Assembly (NCBI RefSeq): GCF_016648105.1
Contig: NZ_JACVVE010000006.1
Location: forward strand, 124,001 to 188,000
DNA length: 64,000 nt
Source of the DNA: Pseudomonas sp. S31
GTDB lineage: Bacteria > Pseudomonadota > Gammaproteobacteria > Pseudomonadales > Pseudomonadaceae
Direction: 5' to 3'
A program made the position numbers and the translations under genes. Shown here piece after piece: positions 21,997 through 32,532 of this stretch. A model generated the notes under the pieces. That model saw nothing but the letters and a program-made list of their open reading frames with translations, did no database searches and was not told where the DNA came from. How positions within the stretch are numbered: the first letter of the stretch is position 1; each line of letters opens with the position of its first letter.

Positions 21997-23094
21997 GTGA
22001 CTGCCCATGTTTTCAAACCCGATATGCCGCCACCGGTGAAAACCGTCGGCGTGCTCGCATGGATGCGCGCCAACCTGTTCTCCAGTTGGCTCAATACCCT
22101 GTTGACGTTGTTCGCCGTTTACCTGGTATGGCTGATCGTCCCGCCGCTGCTGCAGTGGGCGATTTTCGACGCCAACTGGGTCGGCACCACCCGCGCCGAT
22201 TGCACCAAGGACGGTGCCTGCTGGGTGTTCGTGCAGCAGCGCTTCGGCCAGTTCATGTACGGCTACTACCCGGCCGGGTTGCGCTGGCGCGTGGACCTGA
22301 CCGTATGGCTGGCGGTGCTCGGCGCCGCGCCGTTGTTCATCAACCGCTTCCCGCGCAAGGCGGTGTACGGCCTGTGCTTCCTGGTGCTGTACCCGATCCT
22401 CGCCTACACCCTGCTGCATGGTGGGTACCTGGGCCTGGAGAACGTCGCCACCAGCCAGTGGGGCGGCCTGATGCTGACCCTGGTGATCGCCACCGTGGGC
22501 ATCGTCGGCGCCTTGCCGCTGGGCATCCTGCTGGCCCTGGGGCGGCGTTCGCGCATGCCGGCGGTGAAGGTGGTCTGCGTGACCTTCATCGAGTTCTGGC
22601 GCGGCGTGCCGTTGATCACCGTGCTGTTCATGTCGTCGGTGATGCTGCCGTTGTTCCTGCCCGAGGGGATGAGCTTCGACAAGCTGCTGCGGGCGATGAT
22701 CGGGGTCATCCTGTTCCAGTCGGCGTACATCGCCGAGGTGGTGCGCGGTGGCTTGCAGGCCATCCCCAAGGGGCAATACGAAGCGGCGGCGGCGATGGGC
22801 CTGGGCTACTGGCGGGCGATGGGGCTGGTGATCCTGCCTCAGGCGCTCAAGCTGGTGATCCCCGGCATCGTCAACACCTTCATCGCCCTGTTCAAGGACA
22901 CCAGCCTGGTGATCATCATCGGCCTGTTCGACCTGCTCAACAGCGTCAAGCAGGCAGCGGCCGATCCGGCCTGGCTGGGCATGGCCACCGAGGGCTACGT
23001 GTTCGCCGCCCTGGTGTTCTGGATCTTCTGTTTCGGTATGTCCCGCTACTCCATGCACCTGGAGCGCAAGCTGGACACTGGCCACAAGCGTTAG
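21997..23094 (+). CDS. aapM: L-amino acid ABC transporter permease AapM
   Basis: Second permease subunit, 365 residues, with multiple membrane helices and the EAA loop [16 protein letters not shown] near residues 258-273. It starts 10 bases after the aapQ stop with a GAGGAG-type ribosome site. The C-terminus has a basic tail. Confidence 0.93.
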   Translation: MTAHVFKPDMPPPVKTVGVLAWMRANLFSSWLNTLLTLFAVYLVWLIVPPLLQWAIFDANWVGTTRADCTKDGACWVFVQQRFGQFMYGYYPAGLRWRVDLTVWLAVLGAAPLFINRFPRKAVYGLCFLVLYPILAYTLLHGGYLGLENVATSQWGGLMLTLVIATVGIVGALPLGILLALGRRSRMPAVKVVCVTFIEFWRGVPLITVLFMSSVMLPLFLPEGMSFDKLLRAMIGVILFQSAYIAEVVRGGLQAIPKGQYEAAAAMGLGYWRAMGLVILPQALKLVIPGIVNTFIALFKDTSLVIIIGLFDLLNSVKQAAADPAWLGMATEGYVFAALVFWIFCFGMSRYSMHLERKLDTGHKR

Positions 23095-23104
23095 GAGTTT
23101 CGTA

Positions 23105-23869
23105 ATGAGTGAAGCGATCAAGCAGCCTGCCGGCCCCGAAGGCATCATCCAGATGCAGGGCGTGAACAAATGGTATGGCCAGTTCCACGTGCTCAAGGAC
23201 ATCAACCTGAACGTGCGCCAGGGTGAACGCATCGTGTTGTGCGGGCCGTCCGGCTCGGGCAAGTCCACCACCATCCGCTGCCTCAACCGCCTGGAGGAGC
23301 ACCAGCAGGGGCGCATCGTCGTCGATGGCGTGGAGCTGACCAACGACCTCAAGCAGATCGAGGCGATCCGCCGCGAGGTGGGCATGGTGTTCCAGCACTT
23401 CAATCTGTTCCCGCACCTGAGCATTCTCGAGAACTGCACCCTGGCACCGATGTGGGTGCGCAAGATGCCGCGGCGCAAGGCCGAAGAAATCGCCATGCAC
23501 TACCTGGAGCGGGTGCGCATTCCCGAGCAGGCGCACAAGTATCCGGGGCAGTTGTCCGGTGGTCAGCAGCAGCGCGTGGCGATTGCCCGGGCGCTGTGCA
23601 TGAAGCCGAAGATCATGCTGTTCGACGAACCGACGTCGGCACTGGACCCGGAAATGGTCAAGGAGGTGCTCGATACCATGGTCGGCCTGGCCGAGGACGG
23701 CATGACCATGCTCTGCGTGACCCACGAGATGGGCTTCGCCCGCACCGTGGCGAACCGGGTGATCTTCATGGACAAGGGGGAGATCGTCGAGCAGGCGGCG
23801 CCGGATGAGTTCTTCGACAGGCCGCGTAGCGATCGGACCAAGTTGTTCCTGAGCCAGATCCTGCATTGA
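23105..23869 (+). CDS. aapP: L-amino acid ABC transporter ATPase AapP
   Basis: ATPase of 254 residues with Walker [10 protein letters not shown] (about 47-55), signature LSGGQQQR, Walker [13 protein letters not shown] and switch His in CVTHEMGF. It powers the AapQM channel. The operon ends in a short hairpin before the convergent algW. Confidence 0.95.
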   Translation: MSEAIKQPAGPEGIIQMQGVNKWYGQFHVLKDINLNVRQGERIVLCGPSGSGKSTTIRCLNRLEEHQQGRIVVDGVELTNDLKQIEAIRREVGMVFQHFNLFPHLSILENCTLAPMWVRKMPRRKAEEIAMHYLERVRIPEQAHKYPGQLSGGQQQRVAIARALCMKPKIMLFDEPTSALDPEMVKEVLDTMVGLAEDGMTMLCVTHEMGFARTVANRVIFMDKGEIVEQAAPDEFFDRPRSDRTKLFLSQILH

Positions 23870-23875
23870 TGCAAC

Positions 23876-23896
23876 TGGGGCTGCAAAGCAGCCCCA
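23876..23896. terminator. Hairpin between convergent aapP and algW
   Basis: A perfect 9-base stem (TGGGGCTGC / GCAGCCCCA) with an AAA loop lies in the 37-base gap. There is no long T-run on either side, so its efficiency is uncertain. A close copy lies at 37256-37275, also between convergent genes. Confidence 0.5.
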
Positions 23897-23906
23897 ATCA
23901 ATCCAA

Positions 23907-25067
<1,161 letters not shown>

Positions 25068-25225
25068 GAACGAATCCTGAGTGGGGCGGGGGCCAATGAC
25101 AACGCCGCAGGGCGCAAGCGCGCGCGATCATACACCGGTTCCCCCGATGCCAGCGACGGCCCATAATGGCGGGCATTATACGGGCGTTGGGCCCGAGAAA
25201 AGCGCAGATTTCGAGGAGATTTTCC

Positions 25226-25984
25226 ATGGCCGTCGCTCTCAACACCTTGGTCGAGGAAGCCGAGCGCTACCTGGGCAGTGCGAAAATCCAGGATTACTGC
25301 CCCAATGGCCTGCAGGTCGAAGGCCGTCCGCAGGTCAGCCGCATCGTCACCGGCGTGACTGCCAGCCAGGCCTTGCTGGACGCCGCGGTCGAGGCCCAGG
25401 CCGACCTGGTGCTGGTGCACCATGGCTACTTCTGGAAGGGCGAGAACCCGTGCATCACCGGGATCAAACAGCGCCGCCTGAAGACCCTGCTCAAGCATGA
25501 CATCAGCCTGCTGGCCTTCCACCTGCCGCTGGACGTGCACCCGGAAGTGGGCAACAACGTGCAGCTGGCGCGCCAGCTGGACATCACCGTCGAAGGCGCG
25601 CTGGACCCGAACGATGCCAAGGTGGTGGGGCTGGTCGGCTCGCTCGCCGAGCCCATGACCCCGCGCGACTTCGCCCGCCGGGTGCAGGAGGTGACCGGGC
25701 GCGAGCCGCTGCTGGTCGAGGGCGACGAGGTGATCCGCCGGGTCGGCTGGTGCACCGGCGGCGGGCAGGGCTTCATCGACACGGCGATTGCCGCTGGGGT
25801 CGACCTGTTCATCAGTGGCGAGGCTTCGGAGCAGACCTTCCACAGTGCTCGCGAGAACGGCATCAGCTTCATCGCGGCTGGCCACCACGCCACCGAGCGC
25901 TATGGGGTGCAGGCACTGGGTGACTACCTGGCGCGGCGTTTTGCCCTGGAGCATCTGTTCATCGATTGCCCGAACCCGATTTGA
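25226..25984 (+). CDS. Nif3-like dinuclear metal-centre protein
   Basis: The 252-residue protein is of the Nif3/YbgI/DUF34 family, which forms toroidal hexamers with a two-metal site. Conserved metal ligands are visible in LVLVHHGYFW (residues about 61-70), FHLPLDVH and the late GHHATERY. The biochemical role is unsettled; labels such as GTP cyclohydrolase type 2 are inherited. The ATG at 25226 follows GAGGAG. It is divergent from algW. Confidence 0.92.
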   Translation: MAVALNTLVEEAERYLGSAKIQDYCPNGLQVEGRPQVSRIVTGVTASQALLDAAVEAQADLVLVHHGYFWKGENPCITGIKQRRLKTLLKHDISLLAFHLPLDVHPEVGNNVQLARQLDITVEGALDPNDAKVVGLVGSLAEPMTPRDFARRVQEVTGREPLLVEGDEVIRRVGWCTGGGQGFIDTAIAAGVDLFISGEASEQTFHSARENGISFIAAGHHATERYGVQALGDYLARRFALEHLFIDCPNPI

Positions 25985-26159
25985 ATGAGCCGGGGGCCTC
26001 TTCGCGGGTAAATCGCAGCGCCACCGCCCAAACCCGCAGTCATATGGTTAGACCTTTTCGATCTAGCCCGCCTTCTAAATAGAATCAGCCGCTGTGATAA
26101 AGTGGCTCGCTCGAACACGGCCCGCAGGCCGTCCATAAGATCGTTTTTCGTGAGTAGCC

Positions 26160-27077
26160 ATGGTCGACAAACTGACGCACTTGAAACAGCTGGAGGCGGA
26201 AAGCATCCATATCATCCGCGAGGTGGCCGCCGAGTTCGACAACCCGGTGATGCTGTACTCGATCGGCAAGGATTCCGCCGTGATGCTGCACCTGGCGCGC
26301 AAGGCCTTCTTCCCAGGCAAGCTGCCGTTCCCGGTGATGCATGTCGACACCCAGTGGAAATTCCAGGAAATGTACCGCTTCCGCGACAAGATGGTCGAGG
26401 AAATGGGCCTGGAACTGATCACCCACGTCAACCCCGAGGGTGTGGCGCAGGGCATCAACCCGTTCACCCATGGCAGCTCCAAGCACACCGACATCATGAA
26501 GACCCAGGGCCTCAAGCAGGCGCTGGACAAGCATGGTTTCGATGCCGCCTTCGGCGGTGCCCGCCGCGACGAAGAAAAGTCCCGGGCCAAGGAGCGCGTG
26601 TACTCGTTCCGTGACAGCAAGCACCGCTGGGACCCGAAGAACCAGCGTCCCGAGCTGTGGAACGTGTACAACGGCAAGGTCAACAAGGGCGAGTCGATCC
26701 GCGTCTTCCCGCTGTCGAATTGGACCGAGCTGGACATCTGGCAGTACATCTACCTCGAAGGCATCCCGATCGTGCCGCTGTACTTCGCTGCCGAACGCGA
26801 AGTCATCGAGAAGAACGGCACCCTGATCATGATCGACGACGAGCGCATCCTCGAGCACCTCTCCGAGGAAGAGAAAGCACGCATCGTCAAGAAGAAGGTG
26901 CGTTTCCGTACCCTCGGCTGCTACCCGTTGACGGGCGCTGTCGAGTCGGAAGCCGAAACGCTCACCGACATCATTCAGGAAATGCTCCTGACGCGCACTT
27001 CCGAGCGCCAGGGCCGAGTCATCGACCACGATGGCGCCGGTTCCATGGAAGACAAGAAACGTCAGGGCTACTTCTAA
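26160..27077 (+). CDS. cysD: Sulfate adenylyltransferase subunit CysD
   Basis: Small subunit of ATP sulfurylase, which makes adenosine 5'-phosphosulfate from sulfate and ATP. The 305-residue protein carries the PP-loop motif SIGKDSAV near residues 38-45 and matches CysD throughout. It is followed 16 bases later by cysNC, whose GTPase drives the reaction. Confidence 0.97.
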
Positions 27078-27093
27078 TTTTCAGGGTTACTCC

Positions 27094-28995
27094 ATGTCGC
27101 ACCAATCCGATTTGATCAGCGAAGACATCCTCGCTTATCTGGCTCAGCACGAGCGTAAAGAACTGCTGCGTTTCCTCACCTGCGGCAACGTGGATGACGG
27201 CAAGAGCACCCTGATCGGGCGCCTGCTGCACGATTCCAAGATGATCTACGAGGACCACCTCGAGGCCATCACCCGTGACTCGAAGAAGTCCGGCACCACC
27301 GGCGAGGAAGTCGACCTGGCGCTGCTGGTCGACGGCCTGCAGGCCGAACGCGAGCAGGGCATCACCATCGATGTCGCCTACCGCTACTTCTCCACCGCCA
27401 AACGCAAGTTCATCATCGCCGACACTCCGGGCCACGAGCAGTACACCCGCAACATGGCCACCGGCGCCTCGACCTGCGACCTGGCGATCATCCTGGTCGA
27501 TGCCCGCTACGGCGTGCAGACCCAGACCCGCCGACACAGCTATATTGCCTCCCTGCTGGGCATCAAGCACATCGTCGTCGCGGTCAACAAGATGGACCTC
27601 AAGGGCTTCGACGAGCAGGTCTTCGAGTCGATCAAGGCCGACTACCTGAAGTTCGCCGAGGCCATCAACCTGACCCCGAGCAGCCTGCACTTCGTGCCGA
27701 TGTCGGCGCTCAAGGGCGACAACGTGGTCAACCGCAGCGAGCGTTCGCCGTGGTACACCGGCCCTGCGCTGATGGAAATCCTCGAGACCGTCGAAGTCGC
27801 CGCCGACCGCAACTTCACCGACCTGCGTTTCCCGGTGCAGTACGTCAACCGTCCGAACCTGAACTTCCGCGGCTTCGCCGGCACCCTGGCCAGCGGCGTG
27901 GTGCACAAGGGTGACGAGATCGTCGTCCTGCCGTCGGGCAAGAGCAGCCGGGTCAAGTCCATCGTCACTTACGAGGGCGAACTGGAAAACGCAGGCCCCG
28001 GCCAGGCCGTGACCCTGACCATGGAAGACGAGATCGACATCTCCCGTGGCGACCTGCTGGTGCATGCCGACAACGTTCCACCGGTAACCGACCAGTTCGA
28101 CGCCATGCTGGTGTGGATGGCCGAGGAGCCGATGCTCCCGGGCAAGAAGTACGACATCAAGCGCGCCACCAGCTACGTGCCAGGCTCGATCGCCAGCATC
28201 ACCCACAAGGTCGATGTGAACACCCTCGAGAAGGACGCTGCCAGCGCCCTGCAGCTGAACGAGATCGGTCGCGTCAAGGTCTCCCTGGACAGCGCCATCG
28301 CCCTGGACGGCTACGACAGCAACCGCACCACCGGTGCGTTCATCGTCATCGATCGCCTGACCAACGGCACCGTCGGCGCCGGCATGATCATCGCTCCGCC
28401 GGTGTTGCCACATGGCGGCAGCGGCCAGCATGGCAAGCTGGCCCACGTGTCCACCGAGGAGCGTGCCCTGCGCTTTGGCCAGCAGCCGGCCACCGTGCTG
28501 TTCAGCGGCCTGTCCGGCGCTGGCAAGAGCACCCTGGCCTACGCCGTGGAGCGCAAGCTGTTCGACATGGGCCGTGCGGTGTACGTGCTCGATGGCCAGA
28601 ACCTGCGCCACGACCTGAACAAGGGCCTGCCCCAGGACCGCTCCGGCCGCACCGAGAACTGGCGCCGCGCCGCCCACGTGGCGCGCCAGTTCAACGAAGC
28701 CGGCATGCTGACCCTGGCCGCCTTCGTGGCGCCGGACGCCGAAGGCCGCGAGCAGGCCAAGGCACTGATCGGCAAGGACCGCCTGGTCACCGTCTACGTC
28801 CAGGCTTCGCCTCTGGCCTGCCGCGAGCGTGACCCGCAAGGCCTGTATGCTGCCGGTGGCGACAACATCCCGGGCGAGAGCTTCCCCTACGATGTGCCGC
28901 TGGACGCCGATGTGGTGATCGATACCCAGGTCAGCAGCGTCGAGGATGGCGTGAAGCAGGTGCTGGAAGCGCTGCGCAAGCGTGGTGCTATCTAA
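27094..28995 (+). CDS. cysNC: Bifunctional sulfate adenylyltransferase GTPase/APS kinase CysNC
   Basis: Fusion protein of 633 residues. Residues about 25-450 are the elongation-factor-like GTPase CysN with [19 protein letters not shown] and NKMDL. Residues about 460-633 are APS kinase CysC with a second P-loop GLSGAGKST and the [10 protein letters not shown] segment. It couples APS formation to phosphorylation, giving PAPS. Such fusions are normal in Pseudomonas. A strong terminator follows. Confidence 0.96.
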   Translation: MSHQSDLISEDILAYLAQHERKELLRFLTCGNVDDGKSTLIGRLLHDSKMIYEDHLEAITRDSKKSGTTGEEVDLALLVDGLQAEREQGITIDVAYRYFSTAKRKFIIADTPGHEQYTRNMATGASTCDLAIILVDARYGVQTQTRRHSYIASLLGIKHIVVAVNKMDLKGFDEQVFESIKADYLKFAEAINLTPSSLHFVPMSALKGDNVVNRSERSPWYTGPALMEILETVEVAADRNFTDLRFPVQYVNRPNLNFRGFAGTLASGVVHKGDEIVVLPSGKSSRVKSIVTYEGELENAGPGQAVTLTMEDEIDISRGDLLVHADNVPPVTDQFDAMLVWMAEEPMLPGKKYDIKRATSYVPGSIASITHKVDVNTLEKDAASALQLNEIGRVKVSLDSAIALDGYDSNRTTGAFIVIDRLTNGTVGAGMIIAPPVLPHGGSGQHGKLAHVSTEERALRFGQQPATVLFSGLSGAGKSTLAYAVERKLFDMGRAVYVLDGQNLRHDLNKGLPQDRSGRTENWRRAAHVARQFNEAGMLTLAAFVAPDAEGREQAKALIGKDRLVTVYVQASPLACRERDPQGLYAAGGDNIPGESFPYDVPLDADVVIDTQVSSVEDGVKQVLEALRKRGAI

Positions 28996-29011
28996 GCGCT
29001 GGTGTAGTGTG

Positions 29012-29038
29012 AAAAACCCCGCTTCGGCGGGGTTTTTT
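29012..29038 (+). terminator. Rho-independent terminator of cysD-cysNC
   Basis: AAAAACCCCGC-TTC-GGCGGGGTTTTTT forms a GC stem with a T-run, 17 bases after the cysNC stop. It marks the left border of the AT-richer accessory region. Confidence 0.9.
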
Positions 29039-29084
29039 GATTTTTAAGGGGGCGCAGCTGAGAATGAATCGGCCCCTACTCAAG

Positions 29085-29243
29085 TTAGTTGTTATCAATG
29101 TGTCGACGCAGGTCTCCTGGGTTCAGGCACATCTGCATATTGGGATCCATGTCACACCTGAATTGCTTCCCGTGATCGTAATCGTACATGAACCAGCCAC
29201 TGCAGCCAGAAAGCAGGGTGGATAAAGCGAGTATATATTTCAT
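29085..29243 (-). CDS. Small lipoprotein A (52 aa), unrecognised family
   Basis: A 52-residue frame starts at ATG 29243 with MKYILALSTLLSGCSG: short basic start, hydrophobic core and lipobox LSGC (Cys14). The mature part is only about 39 residues and contains QFRCDMDPNMQMCL, with two Cys nine residues apart, then a charged tail. A second lipoprotein 570 bases away (29813-29992) shares the F-[RK]-CDMDP-x4-C core, which supports both as real genes. Codon use is less GC-biased than in core genes. Function unknown. Confidence 0.6.
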   Translation of the reverse strand: MKYILALSTLLSGCSGWFMYDYDHGKQFRCDMDPNMQMCLNPGDLRRHIDNN

Positions 29244-29482
29244 GTTGGCTGGTCTTTGTTGGATTGGTGAGTTCGATGTCGAGACAGTCTGGCACGAAAT
29301 TGAGGTTGAAGTTAAGAGCTTATTTGTGTGAGCTTTCAGGTGTTGTTGTAGGAAAATTTGAATGGCTACTTTGGTAATTTTTCCAAATATCTACGTCGTT
29401 ATCTGATCTGGGATTATGGATCTCTGGTGTCGCTTCGCGATCACCCTAATATCCTACTGATCATGGCTTACGGTGTATAAAT
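29244..29482. other. Non-coding gap before the lectin gene
   Basis: AT-rich DNA between the divergent lipoprotein A and lectin genes, presumably holding their promoters. An imperfect hairpin (GGTGTCGC-TTC-GCGATCACC) lies near 29427-29446. I see no convincing promoter or gene. Confidence 0.4.
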
Positions 29483-29836
29483 ATGGGTAAATACAAGAAA
29501 GTTCGCATTCAGCGCTTTGGCGGTTCCGGAGGGGTCGTCCTTCCCCCGAATCAGGCAATGAATGCAGGCGATTTTATAAGATCACCAAACGGGCGTTATA
29601 TCTTGCGTCTTCGTCCTGATGGGAATCTGGTGCTTGAAGATCGTGGCGCCGTAATCTGGGTGGCTAACGAAAAACAGCCGCATAGCTATACGTTCAAACT
29701 CAGAAGGCGCGAACCGCTTCACTTCATAATCAAAAATTCAGGGTTCCTCTATGATCCTGCCCGCAGCCGGATATGGTCGGCCCAAGCTACCGAAACCCGG
29801 AGTTCTATCTGCCTAGGTACTATGCTTTTGAATTAG
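29483..29836 (+). CDS. Single-domain B-lectin (MMBL, bulb-type mannose-binding) protein
   Basis: The 117-residue product resembles one bulb-lectin domain. SPNGRYILRLRPDGNLVLED (residues 34-53) has the expected spacing of the QxDxNxVxY sugar-binding motif, with Arg44, Asp46, Asn48, Val50 and Glu52 in place of Q, D, N, V and Y. It is followed by AVIWVAN and a degenerate third repeat GFLYDPARSRIWSAQ. No signal peptide is seen. Pseudomonas lectin-like bacteriocins (LlpA/pyocin L) carry two such domains; this has one. The upstream ribosome site is weak. The end overlaps the convergent lipoprotein B gene by 24 bases. It could be a lectin-like bacteriocin relative, a remnant of one, or an unrelated sugar-binding protein. 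Confidence 0.7.
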   Translation: MGKYKKVRIQRFGGSGGVVLPPNQAMNAGDFIRSPNGRYILRLRPDGNLVLEDRGAVIWVANEKQPHSYTFKLRRREPLHFIIKNSGFLYDPARSRIWSAQATETRSSICLGTMLLN

Positions 29837-29992
29837 GCGATAGTGTTCTTGATAATCTATTTCTCTTTCGCAGCCTTGTCGGTAGGGATCCATATCACAT
29901 TTGAATGCTGTGTTGTGTTGATTGGCTGGCCATGAGCAACCTTTGACGCACCCGGAGAGAATAATTATCGCTATGGGGATTAATATTTTCAT
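29813..29992 (-). CDS. Small lipoprotein B (59 aa), paralogue of lipoprotein A
   Basis: The 59-residue frame starts MKILIPIAIIILSGCVKG: hydrophobic signal and lipobox LSGC with Cys15. The mature part holds AFKCDMDPYRQGCE, the same CDMDP core as lipoprotein A with a Cys six residues on, then a charged Glu/Arg/His tail. Its stop lies inside the 3' end of the convergent lectin gene. The size and build recall colicin lysis lipoproteins, but the conserved Cys pair does not; an immunity-like or envelope role is also possible. Function unknown. Confidence 0.6.
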   Translation of the reverse strand: MKILIPIAIIILSGCVKGCSWPANQHNTAFKCDMDPYRQGCEREIDYQEHYRLIQKHST

Positions 29993-30225
29993 GATGGCTC
30001 GCGCATTGATGTTAAGCGCTATTTTTTGCTACGACATACCTTGTCTGATACCTAGATTTTCTCCGGACTCAGTGAGACGTTTCCTCTGAGCGCTGGGGAT
30101 CTTTCTGATGGTGCTCGGTAGCGATCTCCAGGTGGGAAGGCGTTTCCAGGCAAAAAAGGCCAAACGCCATGGATTTTGGATGGCACGTCCACATAAGAAA
30201 GTGTCTCAGCCTCGCATGGCTCGCT
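29993..30225. other. Gap between lipoprotein B and mdeR
   Basis: 233 bases with no supported gene. A stem (GGCGTTT ... AAACGCC near 30137-30168) could form but lacks a terminator T-run at the right place. Confidence 0.4.
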
Positions 30226-30705
30226 TCAGATGTGTGTCTCCGACACCGGAATGACCCGTTTTTCCTTTACAGCCTTATAGGAAAAGCTCGAATAAATTTC
30301 CTTCACCCCCGGCAACCGCTGCAGCACCTCGCGTGTGAATTCCCCAAAAGACTCCAAATCCCGCGCCAATATCTCCAACAAAAAGTCATACCGCCCTGAA
30401 ATGTTATGGCAGGCGACGATCTCGGGAATCTCCATCAGCCGCCGCTCGAACGCCAATGCCATGTCCTTGGTATGCGAATCCATCATGATGCTGACGAACG
30501 CCGTCACTCCAAAGCCTAGCGACTTGGGGGAAAGAATTGCCTGGTAGCCGGTTATGAACCCGTTGTCCTCGAGCAACTTGACCCGCCGCCAGCACGGTGA
30601 TGTGGTCAGGGCCACCTGGTCGGCCAGTTCGGAAACGGTCAACCGGGCATTGTCTTGCAAGGCGGCGAGCAGGGCGCGGTCGGTGCGGTCGAGGGTGGTT
30701 GGCAT
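30226..30705 (-). CDS. mdeR: Lrp/AsnC-family regulator, likely MdeR
   Basis: The 159-residue protein has an N-terminal helix-turn-helix (LDRTDRALLAALQDN, TVSELADQVALTTSPCWRRV, residues 5-45) and a C-terminal RAM/effector domain with VACHNISGRYDFLL. It is divergent from the methionine gamma-lyase gene, 127 bases apart. In P. putida the divergent Lrp-type MdeR activates mdeA, so the name rests on family plus position. Confidence 0.85.
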   Translation of the reverse strand: MPTTLDRTDRALLAALQDNARLTVSELADQVALTTSPCWRRVKLLEDNGFITGYQAILSPKSLGFGVTAFVSIMMDSHTKDMALAFERRLMEIPEIVACHNISGRYDFLLEILARDLESFGEFTREVLQRLPGVKEIYSSFSYKAVKEKRVIPVSETHI

Positions 30706-30740
30706 GATTTGCCCTCAGGAGGTCTTTTTTGTCGTTCTGG

Positions 30741-30777
30741 TTCCAATAAACCCGCAAATGCGTGGGTTATTTTGGAA
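30741..30777. promoter_or_regulatory. Palindromic operator candidate between mdeR and mdeA
   Basis: The arms TTCCAATAAACCC and GGGTTATTTTGGAA are nearly reverse complements around GCAAATGCGT. The 37-base element sits in the middle of the divergent gap, where an Lrp-type dimer or octamer would bind. Confidence 0.5.
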
Positions 30778-30832
30778 AAATTCAGGCTGTCTGGTGGCAT
30801 AAGCTTAGAACAAACCACCAGAGGTCGTTGCC

Positions 30833-32029
30833 ATGCGCAACTCCCAGAACAACAGCGGTTTCTCTACCCGGGCCATCCACCACGGCTATGACCCGCTCAG
30901 CCACGGCGGCGCCTTGGTGCCGCCGATCTACCAGACCGCGACCTACGCCTTCCCCAGCGTCGAGTACGGTGCGGCGTGCTTCGCCGGGGAGGAGGGCGGG
31001 CATTTCTACAGTCGCATCTCCAACCCCACCCTGGCCTTGCTGGAGCAGCGCATGGCTTCTCTGGAGGGGGGCGATGCGGGTCTGGCCCTGGCCTCGGGCA
31101 TGGGGGCGATCACCTCGACCCTGTGGACGCTGCTGCGCCCCGGAGACGAGCTGCTCGTGGGGCGCACGGTGTATGGCTGCACCTTCGCCTACATGCACCA
31201 TGGCCTTGGCGAATTCGGCATCAAGATCCGCCATATCGACCTCAACGACCCCAAGGCGCTGAAGGCGGCGATCACTCCCAGGACGCGAATGATCTATTTC
31301 GAGACCCCGGCCAACCCCAACATGCAACTGGTGGATATCACGGCGGTGGTCGAGGCGGCGCGTGGGCATGATGTCCACGTGGTGGTCGACAACACCTACT
31401 GCACGCCGTACCTGCAGCGGCCGCTGGAGCTGGGCGCGGACCTGGTGGTGCATTCGGCCACCAAGTACCTCAGTGGCCATGGCGATATCACCGCCGGCTT
31501 GGTCGTCGGGCGCAAGGCGCTGATCGACCGGATTCGCCTGGAAGGGCTCAAGGACATGACCGGTGCGGTGCTCTCGCCGCATGACGCTTCGTTGCTGATG
31601 CGCGGCATCAAGACCTTGGCGCTGCGCATGGATCGCCATTGCGACAACGCGCAGCAGGTGGCCGAACTGTTGGCGGGCCAGCCGCAGGTCGAGCTGATCC
31701 ACTATCCTGGGTTGCCTTCGTTCGCCCAGTACGATCTGGCGCAGCGGCAGATGAGCAAACCGGGTGGGATGATCGCCTTCGAGCTCAAGGGCGGGATCGA
31801 GGCCGGACGGCGCTTCATGAATGCCCTGCAGTTGTTTGCCAGGGCTGTGAGCCTGGGCGATGCCGAGTCGCTGGCGCAGCATCCGGCGAGCATGACCCAT
31901 TCCAGCTATACGCCCAAGGAGCGGGCGCATCATGGGATTTCGGAAGGATTGGTGCGGTTGTCGGTGGGGTTGGAGGATGTGGAGGATTTGTCGGCGGATA
32001 TCGAGCAGGCGCTGGGGGCGTGCAGCTAG
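30833..32029 (+). CDS. mdeA: L-methionine gamma-lyase
   Basis: PLP enzyme of the Cys/Met metabolism family that splits methionine into methanethiol, 2-oxobutyrate and ammonia. It has 398 residues, the same length as the P. putida enzyme. The diagnostic Cys116 in VYGCTF separates methionine gamma-lyases from cystathionine lyases, and the PLP Lys lies in HSATKYLSG near residue 211. No mdeB (2-oxobutyrate dehydrogenase-like) follows; the next genes are bacteriocin immunity relics. Base composition is like core genes, unlike its flanks. Confidence 0.93.
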   Translation: MRNSQNNSGFSTRAIHHGYDPLSHGGALVPPIYQTATYAFPSVEYGAACFAGEEGGHFYSRISNPTLALLEQRMASLEGGDAGLALASGMGAITSTLWTLLRPGDELLVGRTVYGCTFAYMHHGLGEFGIKIRHIDLNDPKALKAAITPRTRMIYFETPANPNMQLVDITAVVEAARGHDVHVVVDNTYCTPYLQRPLELGADLVVHSATKYLSGHGDITAGLVVGRKALIDRIRLEGLKDMTGAVLSPHDASLLMRGIKTLALRMDRHCDNAQQVAELLAGQPQVELIHYPGLPSFAQYDLAQRQMSKPGGMIAFELKGGIEAGRRFMNALQLFARAVSLGDAESLAQHPASMTHSSYTPKERAHHGISEGLVRLSVGLEDVEDLSADIEQALGACS

Positions 32030-32130
32030 GTAGCCCGTGCCCTGCCTCGTCTGCTCGATACATTCTCCGAGAGTTCAATTAGAGCAGGAAAATTAGTTCG
32101 TCCCCTTTATCCTATAGGTGTGTGGCGCTG

Positions 32131-32394
32131 CTAGCTGGGCTTGAAGTCTGCTTTGCCATTGGCGGCTCGCCATTCTTTAATGATCGCCAATACTTGTTCA
32201 GGCTCGCCTTGGTTGCTTCCTTCTGGTCTGAAAAAAAGATCACTGCCCGCGGGGTGTTCAGTGATTTTTTCAAAGTGCTCAATTAAAGGTGTCAGCTTGC
32301 TGTCGGGTTCATCCTCGATGGCTCTGTGTATCTCATGAAGAAACGCCCTGAATTCTTGTTCGGTATATTGTTCAAGTTCGGATTTAGTAGTCAT
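32131..32394 (-). CDS. Colicin/pyocin DNase-type immunity protein, copy 1
   Basis: The 87-residue protein matches the Im2/Im9/pyocin immunity family: YTEQEFRAFL, FEKITEHPAGSDLFF, IKEWRAANGK and final FKPS. ATG at 32394 gives exactly the family length, with GAAG six bases upstream; the frame is open further up without similarity. At the hot-spot pair corresponding to Im9 Tyr54-Tyr55 it has Phe-Arg, so its toxin partner probably differs from colicin E9. No toxin gene remains directly upstream of it. Confidence 0.88.
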   Translation of the reverse strand: MTTKSELEQYTEQEFRAFLHEIHRAIEDEPDSKLTPLIEHFEKITEHPAGSDLFFRPEGSNQGEPEQVLAIIKEWRAANGKADFKPS

Positions 32395-32532
32395 TTTTGT
32401 CTTCATGATGAACGTGGTTATGGCTTTTAGGTGTAACTTCTTAAGGGTGAGCGCCATTGGCGCAATGTTCGTTCGCATCAAATATTGGGTGGCAACAGGC
32501 CGTCTTTACCTTAAGCCAGTGACTTGCGCTGT
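32395..32532. other. Spacer between the two immunity genes
   Basis: 138 bases. I see no toxin remnant here, though the frame of immunity copy 1 stays open through much of it. Confidence 0.4.

Noticed and set aside
29037..29225. Plus-strand 62-codon frame after the cysNC terminator
   Set aside because: Antisense to small lipoprotein A; no ribosome site and no coherent protein features.
30137..30168. Terminator hairpin near the mdeR end
   Set aside because: The stem is short and no T-run follows in either direction; only base symmetry is seen.
30169..30399. Plus-strand 76-codon frame
   Set aside because: Mostly antisense to mdeR, with no sign of coding.
32395..32481. Longer form of immunity copy 1 starting at 32481
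   Set aside because: The extra 29 residues have no family similarity; starting at 32394 gives exactly 87 residues like copy 2 and known Im proteins.
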